From Clostridiales bacterium UBA1316 (GTDB lineage: Bacteria; Bacillota; Clostridia; Oscillospirales; Oscillospiraceae): a DNA stretch of 5,673 nucleotides. The DNA is taken from assembly GCA_002307055.1 (NCBI GenBank), contig DBTM01000042.1, positions 9,454 through 15,126 of the forward strand, written 5' to 3'. Under the pieces are notes generated by a model, which worked only from the letters and a program-made list of their open reading frames with translations, did not search any database and had not been told where the DNA came from. Positions 1 through 4,620 of this stretch are shown in pieces. Positions within the stretch are counted from its first letter, which is position 1. Every line of letters begins with the position of its first letter. Made by a program: the position numbers and the translations under genes.

Positions 1-2337
1 TCGGCGCTGGCCTCGAAGGCGACGGGCTATCCGATTGCGAAGGTCGCGACAAAGATTGCCATCGGCTATACGCTCAGTGAAATCAAAAACGCCGTGACGG
101 GGAAAACAAGCGCCTGCTTTGAACCGGCTCTCGACTACGTCGTCGTTAAATTCCCAAAATGGCCGTTTGATAAATTCGTCTACGCCAAACGGACACTCGG
201 CACACAGATGAAAGCCACCGGCGAGGTCATGGCAATCGGCACTACCTTTGAAGAAGCCATCATGAAAGCCGTCCGCGGCGCTGAAATCAGCCACAGCAGC
301 TTAAACGATAAAATCTGCCGGAAGCAGGATCTTGAAACGATTCGCGCGAGGCTCCGCGACTGCACGGATGAGCGCATTTTCGTGGTATACGAAGCGCTCA
401 GGCGCGGCATCTCCGCCGATGAAATTTTCGATATCACAAAGATTGACCGCTGGTTCTTAAGCAAGCTGAACAACCTCGTCAAAATGGACGCGCAGCTGGC
501 GCGGTGCGCGGACCTGGCACAGGGCATCGATTTAGCCCAGGCTGTAGCCCTGGCGCAGAGCATTATGCCCGAACAGAGCCTGGATGCAGAAATTTATCTC
601 AAAGCCAAGCGCATGGGTTATACCGACATGCTGATTGAGGAGCTGTCCGGGCTAAAGGTCACAAACCCCCGGTACGCCGTTTTCAAAATGGTCGACACGT
701 GCGCGGCGGAATTTTCGGCGGAAACACCGTATTTCTACTCCACTTATGACGACGTCAACGAGGCCGCCGAATTCATCAAAACCAAGAACAGCACCAAAAA
801 GACCGTCATTGTTTTCGGCTCCGGGCCGATCCGCATCGGGCAGGGCATCGAATTCGACTACGCGTCCGTCCACTGTGTCTGGGCACTGAAGGACGCCGGG
901 TTCGAGGTCGTGATCGTCAACAACAACCCCGAGACCGTCTCCACCGATTTTGACACCGCCGACCGGCTTTATTTTGAGCCGCTCACCCCTGAGGATGTGT
1001 GGAACATCATCGAAACGGAAAAGCCGTATGGGGCTGTTGTCGCTTTCGGCGGCCAGACCGCCATTAAGCTGACAGCCTTTCTGGACAAGAAGGGTGTTAA
1101 AATCCTCGGGACCTCGGCAGACAGTATCGACGCCGCCGAGGACCGGGAGCGCTTTGACGCGTTGTTAGAAGAGCTGGATATTGCCAGGCCCATCGGCGGA
1201 ACCGTTATGACGGAGGCTGAAGCCCTCGTCGTCGCCAAGCGCATCGGTTACCCGGTATTGATGCGCCCCTCCTATGTGCTGGGCGGGCAGAATATGATCA
1301 TTGCGTTTTCAGAAGAGGATATCGTTGAATATATGGCGATCATCCTCTCGCAGAATATCGAGAACCCCATTCTCATCGACAAATACCTCATGGGGACGGA
1401 GCTCGAGGTCGACGCCATCTGCGACGGCACGGAGATCCTGATTCCGGGCATCATGGAGCACGTCGAGCGGACAGGGATTCATTCCGGCGACTCGATTGCC
1501 GTCTACCCCGCCTGGAACATTGACGACGACATGCGCCGCATCATCGTGGACAGTACGGCGAAGCTGGCTCTGGCTCTAAAAACAATCGGCCTGGTCAACA
1601 TTCAATACCTGATTTCCGAGGGCAAGCTGTTCGTCATCGAGGTCAACCCGCGCTCCTCGCGGACGATACCCTATATCAGCAAGGTGACGGGCGTCCCTAT
1701 GGTGGAGCTCGCGACACGGTGCATGGTCGGCCAAAAGCTCTCCGACATGGGCTACGGAACGGGACTCTACAAGAAGTCACCGTATGTTGCCGTTAAGGTC
1801 CCGGTGTTCTCCTTTGAAAAGCTCATCAATGTCGACACCCAGCTCGGCCCCGAGATGAAATCAACGGGTGAGGTGCTCGGCATCGCCACAACGCGCGAAG
1901 AGGCTTTGTACAAGGGCCTCAAAGCGGCGGGGTATAAGCTGCGCAAGACCGGCGGTATTTTCGTGACGGTCCGCGACCGCGACAAGGCCGAAATTCTCCA
2001 TGTCGTTCGGAAATTCTCCAACCTCGGTTTCACCGTCTACGCGACCTCGGGGACGGCCGACTCCTTCAGAAACGTCGGTATTGAGGCCATCACCGTCGCC
2101 AAAATATATGAGAGCGAGAATAACGGCTTGAGCCTCATCGAAAGCGGTAAAGTCGATTACGTCATATCGACCTCCACAAAGGGGCGCCTGCCGACGCGTG
2201 ACTCTGTAAAAATCCGCCGCAAGACCGTGGAGCGCTCGATCCCCTGCCTGACCTCCATTGACACGGCGAACGCCGTCGTCGACTGTTTGATGAGTAAGTA
2301 CACGCAGTCAACCATTGAGCTCGTCGATATCAACAAC
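1..2337 (+). other. CarB portion: oligomerisation, carbamoyl-phosphate and MGS allosteric domains
   Basis: In window residue numbers, ~1-90 finish the carboxyphosphate half and ~90-250 are the oligomerisation domain. The second ATP-grasp half follows at ~260-640. It contains GSGPIRIGQGIEFDY and NNNPETVSTDFDTADRLYFE, the RPSYVLGG strand, HSGDS, and the ATP/Mg motif EVNPR with Glu547, Asn549, Arg551 and Arg554, so this half looks catalytically intact. Residues ~651-779 are the MGS-like regulatory domain. Its ATSGTA segment matches the T974/T977 region that binds UMP in E. coli CarB, the Lys of VAKIYE is kept, and STSTKGRLPTRDS resembles the Firmicutes form (NTLTKGKQP in Bacillus PyrAB as I remember it). 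Pyrimidine-nucleotide control is therefore plausible. A short LAQ-rich repeat sits in the oligomerisation domain at residues ~166-188. Confidence 0.93.
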
Positions 2338-3192
2338 ATGCGCAAGACGAAGGTTTTGCTGCCCTTTTCAAAAATGCAGACCTGCGGCAACGACTACATT
2401 TATTTTAACTGCCTTGAGACGATGATCGACAGCCCGGAGAGTCTCTCTATCCGCCTCTCCGACCGCCACCTCGGCATAGGGGGCGACGGCGTTGTGCTTA
2501 TCTGCCCGTCTAAAATAGCCGACGCGTCTGTCCGGATTTATAACATGGACGGTACAAACGGCGGTATCGGCGGGAACGCGCTCCGGTGCGTGTGCAAATA
2601 CCTTTATGATAATAGCATCGTGCCGAACAACGATATGACCATCGAGGTGGGCGGCAAAATCCGCCGCATGCATGTCTACACGACGGGCGGCAAGGTTTCT
2701 ACCGTCACCGCCGACATGGGCAGGGCCGAGTTCTCTCCCCCGCTCATCCCCGTTAAAATGGCTGGTGAAAGAGTCATCAACGCACCTGCCGTCATCGGGG
2801 GCGAAACATATCGCATTACATGCCTTTCCGTGGGTAATCCGCACTGCGTTGTTTTTCTGCCGAACATCCACAGCCTTGATCTCCAGAAAATCGGCCCGCT
2901 GTTTGAAAACGACAGCCTGTTTCCCGAGCGCGTCAACACAGAGTTCGTTCTAGTCATGAACGAAAACACCCTCTCTATGCGCGTGTGGGAACGCGGCAAC
3001 GGCGAGACCCAGGCCAGCGGCACCGGCGCGTGCGCGGCAGCTGTCGCGGCGGTCGAAAACGGCTTCTGCAAGAAGGACACCGAAATCACCGTGAAGCTCC
3101 TCGGCGGCGACCTGAAAATCCGCTACACGGACGACGGCATTTTTATGACCGGAAGCGCGAGCAAATGCTTCGACGGAACCGTGGAAATATAG
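1..3192 (+). CDS. carB: Carbamoyl-phosphate synthase large subunit fused in frame to a DapF-like domain (5' partial)
   Basis: The frame is open from base 1 to the TAG at 3190-3192, giving 1063 visible residues. The first residues (SALASKATGYPIAKVATK) match CarB just after its first ATP-grasp core, near E. coli residue 308, so about 300 residues are missing upstream. The GTG at 94 is internal and not a start. Residues 1 to ~779 are CarB and ~789 to 1063 are DapF-like, with no stop between them; full length would be near 1370 residues against the usual ~1070 for CarB. CarB makes carbamoyl phosphate in the cytoplasm from bicarbonate, ATP and ammonia supplied by the CarA glutaminase, for pyrimidine and arginine synthesis. 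CarA is not in the window. No promoter or ribosome binding site is visible because the 5' end is outside. CarB assignment is very secure. The fusion is read directly from the sequence, although an internal start producing separate DapF cannot be excluded. Confidence 0.96.
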   Translation, partial: SALASKATGYPIAKVATKIAIGYTLSEIKNAVTGKTSACFEPALDYVVVKFPKWPFDKFVYAKRTLGTQMKATGEVMAIGTTFEEAIMKAVRGAEISHSSLNDKICRKQDLETIRARLRDCTDERIFVVYEALRRGISADEIFDITKIDRWFLSKLNNLVKMDAQLARCADLAQGIDLAQAVALAQSIMPEQSLDAEIYLKAKRMGYTDMLIEELSGLKVTNPRYAVFKMVDTCAAEFSAETPYFYSTYDDVNEAAEFIKTKNSTKKTVIVFGSGPIRIGQGIEFDYASVHCVWALKDAGFEVVIVNNNPETVSTDFDTADRLYFEPLTPEDVWNIIETEKPYGAVVAFGGQTAIKLTAFLDKKGVKILGTSADSIDAAEDRERFDALLEELDIARPIGGTVMTEAEALVVAKRIGYPVLMRPSYVLGGQNMIIAFSEEDIVEYMAIILSQNIENPILIDKYLMGTELEVDAICDGTEILIPGIMEHVERTGIHSGDSIAVYPAWNIDDDMRRIIVDSTAKLALALKTIGLVNIQYLISEGKLFVIEVNPRSSRTIPYISKVTGVPMVELATRCMVGQKLSDMGYGTGLYKKSPYVAVKVPVFSFEKLINVDTQLGPEMKSTGEVLGIATTREEALYKGLKAAGYKLRKTGGIFVTVRDRDKAEILHVVRKFSNLGFTVYATSGTADSFRNVGIEAITVAKIYESENNGLSLIESGKVDYVISTSTKGRLPTRDSVKIRRKTVERSIPCLTSIDTANAVVDCLMSKYTQSTIELVDINNMRKTKVLLPFSKMQTCGNDYIYFNCLETMIDSPESLSIRLSDRHLGIGGDGVVLICPSKIADASVRIYNMDGTNGGIGGNALRCVCKYLYDNSIVPNNDMTIEVGGKIRRMHVYTTGGKVSTVTADMGRAEFSPPLIPVKMAGERVINAPAVIGGETYRITCLSVGNPHCVVFLPNIHSLDLQKIGPLFENDSLFPERVNTEFVLVMNENTLSMRVWERGNGETQASGTGACAAAVAAVENGFCKKDTEITVKLLGGDLKIRYTDDGIFMTGSASKCFDGTVEI
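2374..3192 (+). other. DapF-like domain lacking both catalytic cysteines
   Basis: This segment reads as a full-length diaminopimelate epimerase of about 270 residues, from KMQTCGNDYIYFNC to GSASKCFDGTVEI. DapF normally converts LL- to meso-diaminopimelate for lysine and peptidoglycan synthesis, using two cysteines as acid/base pair. Here the first site reads GGIGGNALRCV, where the family has CGN, so Cys is Gly (codon GGC at 2569-2571, residue 857). The second reads ETQASGTGACA, where the family has ACGTGACA, so Cys is Ser (AGC at 3016-3018, residue 1006). Other pocket residues are kept: Asn797 of CGNDY, Asn of YNMDG, Asn946 and His948 of GNPHC, Asn of RVNTEF, and Glu997-Arg998 of WERGNGET. 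A separate start is possible at ATG 2338 or ATG 2374, but neither has a convincing ribosome binding site; GAAGG lies just before TTG 2356 and CTG 2359. I infer ligand binding without normal epimerisation. An alternative is a lineage variant with unknown chemistry. Confidence 0.85.
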
Positions 3193-3230
3193 CATAAAAC
3201 ACCGTTTTGCTCCGATAAAAGCCCTTTAAT

Positions 3231-3271
3231 TTGTTACAATAGTGTTGTAATTGTTACAATTGTATTAACAA
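3231..3271 (+). promoter_or_regulatory. Two TTGTTACAAT boxes 20 bp apart, possible operator or promoter
   Basis: TTGTTACAAT occurs exactly at 3231-3240 and again at 3251-3260, one period of 20 bp, about two helical turns. Between them lies TTGTAA (3245-3250), which is the inverted half of both TTACAA segments, so the RNA could form either of two mutually exclusive hairpins. A TTGTTA/TAACAA inverted pair spans 3251-3271. TTGTTA at 3231 and TACAAT at 3255 could also serve as -35 and -10 with an 18-bp spacer on the plus strand. The nearest plus-strand gene starts almost 290 bp away, so the target is unclear. Sequence pattern only; no regulator is recognised. Confidence 0.35.
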
Positions 3272-3304
3272 ACCAGCATCTCTTTCATGCCTCAGCCGCT
3301 GCAA

Positions 3305-3430
3305 TTACTGGATTCCTTTGTTTTTTGTTTTTGAAAAAAACCTATATACATATAGATTTTTGAACCCCGAGACCTCCTCCAATATGAAATGCCGTCTATT
3401 TTCAGACCGGTTTGCTCTGCCGCGTACCAT
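3305..3430 (-). pseudogene. Short 41-codon ORF behind the R1 promoter, likely a relic or leader
   Basis: On the minus strand an ATG at 3428-3430 is preceded by GGGAGG with 8 bases of spacing, inside repeat copy R1, and opens a 41-residue frame (MVRGRANRSENRR...) ending at TAA 3305-3307. The first residues MVRG parallel MVQG of the orphan ORF behind R2, and nucleotide similarity continues about 25 bases past the repeat with one indel, then fades. The frame runs through the AT-rich hairpin at 3336-3361, which argues against a conserved protein. It may be a decayed copy of the gene start duplicated with the promoter, or the translated part of a short regulatory RNA. The peptide is not recognised. 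Confidence 0.3.
3336..3361 (-). terminator. AT-rich hairpin with poly-T tail, candidate terminator of minus-strand transcript
   Basis: AAAAA at 3336-3340 pairs with TTTTT at 3357-3361, and CTATAT (3342-3347) pairs with ATATAG (3350-3355), with one C/A mismatch between the two stem blocks and a two-base loop. Read on the minus strand the stem ends in GGTTTTTTTC, a seven-T tract, as intrinsic terminators do. Read on the plus strand it ends in five T, so it could also weakly stop read-through from the carB fusion. The stem has only one G-C pair, which makes strong termination uncertain. Confidence 0.4.
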
Positions 3431-3508
3431 TACAATCGCCTCCCGCGCATTTCTTAGTCAGGCTCAGTATAACATATGGAGCGATGCAAGTTAACATTCT
3501 GTCCACCC
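3418..3508 (-). repeat. R1: first copy of a 91-bp promoter module (direct repeat)
   Basis: This segment aligns without gaps to 4397-4487; I count 75 of 91 positions identical. The right end (3481-3508) is nearly invariant, with one difference in 28 bases, and lies upstream of the -35 element on the minus strand. The variable part is between ribosome binding site and start of transcription. The module contains promoter, 5' leader, ribosome binding site and ATG, all on the minus strand. Confidence 0.85.
3466..3494 (-). promoter_or_regulatory. Minus-strand promoter in R1
   Basis: Read on the minus strand, TTAACT (3489-3494) is followed by a 17-base spacer and TATACT (3466-3471). The -10 box matches consensus at 5 of 6 and the -35 at 4 of 6. 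Expected transcription start is near 3459. The same elements at the same spacing are in R2, which supports function. It points away from the VOC gene, so it does not drive it. Confidence 0.6.
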
Positions 3509-3547
3509 GCTGGAGCAGCGCTCGGGATGGGTTTTTGGAGGACTATT

Positions 3548-3880
3548 ATGAAATTTGGCGGCGTTTGTATAACGACCGATAACGCGCCTTGTCTCGCGGA
3601 ATTCTACAGAATTGTTTTTCAAGAGGAACCGTTTATCGAAGGCAGTCATTACGGATTTGGCAATATGAGCGTCTGGGATCCGGGCGACGTCAAGGTGGCA
3701 AAAGATAAAAATATATGGCTGCAATTCTTTGATGCGGACATTGATGCGCTATACGAGCGTCTGTTGCTGGAAATCCCCGGTATAGAAATAATCTCACCGC
3801 CCGAGAGGAAGCCGTGGGGCGCGTATTCCTTTTGGTTCCTTGACCCCGACGGTAATAAAATTGCCGTTGCTCAGTTATAA
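3548..3880 (+). CDS. Small VOC-superfamily (glyoxalase/bleomycin-resistance fold) protein
   Basis: This encodes 110 residues. I chose ATG 3548 because GGAGGA at 3537-3542 sits 5 bases before it; an in-frame ATG at 3476 lies inside repeat R1 and lacks a good ribosome binding site. The pattern is that of a single VOC unit made of two beta-alpha-beta-beta-beta modules: a first strand VCITTDN followed by LAEFYRIVF, a middle part with IWLQFFDADIDALYERL, and the family ending PWGAYSFWFLDPDGNKIAV. In metal-using members the last motif is DPDGNxIE and strand one carries His or Glu; here the Glu is Ala and no His is seen in strand one, so metal-dependent glyoxalase chemistry is unlikely. Such proteins often bind small molecules or antibiotics as dimers, but the ligand is unknown. 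It stands alone between repeats R1 and R2. A clear promoter was not found. Confidence 0.85.
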   Translation: MKFGGVCITTDNAPCLAEFYRIVFQEEPFIEGSHYGFGNMSVWDPGDVKVAKDKNIWLQFFDADIDALYERLLLEIPGIEIISPPERKPWGAYSFWFLDPDGNKIAVAQL

Positions 3881-3947
3881 ATGGGACAGCTCTGCGTTCT
3901 ACTATAGTATGTTTTAATACATAATGAAAAATATTAATGGACTAGCT

Positions 3948-3962
3948 TAAAAGGTGCTTTTA
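3948..3962. other. Short hairpin after the VOC gene
   Basis: TAAAAG (3948-3953), GTG loop, CTTTTA (3957-3962) form a perfect 6-bp stem about 70 bases past the VOC stop. A second weak AT hairpin (GTAT/ATAC) lies around 3907-3920. Either could help end the VOC transcript, but neither has the GC stem and T-run of a strong terminator. Nothing else is recognisable in 3881-4000. Confidence 0.25.
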
Positions 3963-4000
3963 TATTACCTCTGTTGCTGTATCACGCGACACACGGAGCT

Positions 4001-4052
4001 ACTTCATCAGTCACCTTCGGTGACAGCTTCTCCTCAAAGGGAAGCCAGGGGT
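4001..4052. repeat. Double-hairpin interspersed repeat (REP/MITE-like)
   Basis: Two hairpins stand one base apart. The first is GTCACC-TTC-GGTGAC (4010-4024), a perfect 6-bp stem. The second runs from GCTTCTC to GGGAAGC (4026-4045), 7 bp with one T-G wobble and a loop of CTCAAA. The arrangement CATCAGTCACC...GACAGCTTC...AAGCC resembles a short repeat family I remember as scattered through intergenic regions of gut Clostridia. That resemblance is from memory, not a search. It lies just past the 3' end of the minus-strand orphan ORF and could stabilise or end its transcript. Confidence 0.6.
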
Positions 4053-4091
4053 TCGATGCAATTGTTCTTGAGTTTTGCAGCTCATCACATT

Positions 4092-4409
4092 TCAGATGAA
4101 ATGAACGAGGACATCCTTGTTATCTATTGTCAGGTTGTACCGAACGGGAGTTTTGTCTATACCACGGGAGTTTGTGTTCCTGACATGGGTGAAATAGAGC
4201 ATGCTCTTTATGTCAGACGCCAGAACCCAAAGGTACAGGCCTTTGCCCCGGTCTTTGCGTATACTCACGAAGACGGCGCTGAATTCCGACATTAAGCCTG
4301 TAATGAAGTCCTGTATGTCTGCGTGAGCGATATAACACCCCAATGCGCCGTCTCGCCGCTCATAATCCTTTGCGAATTTTCTAATGAGTATTTCCGTGCC
4401 CTGTACCAT
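4092..4409 (-). CDS. Unrecognised 105-aa protein behind the R2 promoter
   Basis: I do not recognise this protein. The start (MVQGTEILIRKF...) is well defined: AGGAGG (minus strand, 4418-4423) lies 8 bases before ATG 4407-4409, and a promoter with 17-bp spacing lies just upstream, giving a leader of about 30 bases. The sequence alternates charged helical stretches (IRKFAKDYERRD, ADIQDFITGLMSEF) with strand-like hydrophobic ones (AVFVSI, LYLWVLAS), without signal peptide or membrane segment, so a small soluble protein is likely. It ends in TGA at 4092-4094. A plus-strand ORF overlaps it in the same codon register, so codon use cannot decide between them; promoter and ribosome binding site favour this strand. 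It might be an intact small gene or the front part of a longer gene that was truncated here. Confidence 0.5.
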   Translation of the reverse strand: MVQGTEILIRKFAKDYERRDGALGCYIAHADIQDFITGLMSEFSAVFVSIRKDRGKGLYLWVLASDIKSMLYFTHVRNTNSRGIDKTPVRYNLTIDNKDVLVHFI

Positions 4410-4429
4410 AACAGTCGCCTCCTCAATAT

Positions 4430-4448
4430 TACTGAGTCAGGCTCAGTA
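4430..4448. promoter_or_regulatory. Perfect inverted repeat over -10 and transcription start, likely operator
   Basis: TACTGAG (4430-4436), a five-base centre, and CTCAGTA (4442-4448) form a perfect 7-bp inverted repeat that overlaps the -10 box and the expected transcription start. This is the typical place for a repressor operator, for example of a TetR-type dimer. In R1 the right-hand arm (plus-strand CTCAGTA) is kept but the other arm has changed at two of seven positions. It could instead be a 5' leader hairpin. Confidence 0.45.
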
Positions 4449-4473
4449 TAGCACGGGGAGCGATGCAAGTTAA
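4445..4473 (-). promoter_or_regulatory. Minus-strand promoter in R2 with extended -10
   Basis: Read on the minus strand, TTAACT (4468-4473), a 17-base spacer and TGCTATACT form a promoter with extended -10 (TGnTATACT); the -10 hexamer is at 4445-4450. Predicted start of transcription is near 4438, about 30 bases before the ATG of the orphan ORF at 4409. Confidence 0.65.
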
Positions 4474-4499
4474 TATTCTGTCCACCCACACATAACCAA

Positions 4500-4536
4500 G
4501 AGGGCTGCAGCAAAACGAAAAATTGCCGCAGCCCTC
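4500..4536 (-). terminator. GC-rich hairpin downstream of the serine hydrolase gene
   Basis: GAGGGCTGC (4500-4508) pairs perfectly with GCAGCCCTC (4528-4536); two further G-C pairs (4510-4511 with 4525-4526) follow after one mismatch, leaving a 13-base loop. It lies about 85 bases past the stop of the minus-strand hydrolase gene and just before the R2 module. On the minus strand the stem is followed by TTGGTTATG, a poor T-tract, so termination is likely but not assured. On the plus strand it is followed by A-rich sequence and would not terminate. Confidence 0.55.
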
Positions 4537-4551
4537 AAAATATTACACTTA

Positions 4552-4603
4552 TTACAACGAATATTTGTATCGCGGCTACACTATTTACGACGAATATCTA
4601 TGT
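4552..4603. repeat. Imperfect 19-bp direct repeat, period 33
   Basis: TTACAACGAATATTTGTAT (4552-4570) and TTACGACGAATATCTATGT (4585-4603) agree at 15 of 19 positions around a shared ACGAATAT core. They fill the gap between the hydrolase stop and the hairpin. No function is evident. This is a weak similarity that could be chance in AT-rich DNA. Confidence 0.25.
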
Positions 4604-4620
4604 TTCAATGAAAACGCCGG

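Larger units (their letters stand above)
4397..4487 (-). repeat. R2: second copy of the 91-bp promoter module (direct repeat)
   Basis: This is the ungapped partner of 3418-3508, about 82% identical by eye, 979 bp further on in the same orientation. The best conserved part, 4460-4487, is upstream of the promoter. R2 has the better ribosome binding site (AGGAGG against GGGAGG) and the perfect palindrome near the transcription start, so it looks like the functional or less decayed copy. The two copies bracket the VOC gene and the double-hairpin repeat. Confidence 0.85.

Noticed and set aside
94..96. GTG as start of the first CDS
   Set aside because: CarB homology continues upstream in the same frame to base 1 (SALASKATGYPIAKV), so the true start lies outside the window.
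2368..3195. Several ORFs of 70-167 aa on both strands inside the DapF region
   Set aside because: They are alternative-frame shadows of GC-rich coding sequence, with no recognisable protein features or start signals.
3251..3271. Rex-type redox operator (TTGTTA...TAACAA)
   Set aside because: The half-sites are 9 bases apart; the Rex operator has a 6-base centre between such halves.
3355..3380. tRNA-like GGGGTTCAAAAATC on the minus strand
   Set aside because: It resembles a T-loop but no matching T-stem, acceptor stem or anticodon arm can be built around it.
3476..3547. Earlier ATG for the VOC gene at 3476
   Set aside because: The extra 24 codons are read from repeat R1 in antisense to its promoter, add no family sequence, and ATG 3548 has a strong GGAGGA at proper spacing.
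3954..4295. Plus-strand 113-aa ORF overlapping the orphan gene
   Set aside because: Its first third is translated from the double-hairpin repeat and it has no clear promoter or ribosome binding site; an internal ATG at 4056 has only a weak AGGGG before it. It shares codon register with the minus-strand ORF, which explains why it is open.
4292..4513. Minus-strand 73-aa ORF
   Set aside because: It covers the R2 promoter module and the GC-rich hairpin, lacks its own ribosome binding site and overlaps the better supported 105-aa ORF in another frame.
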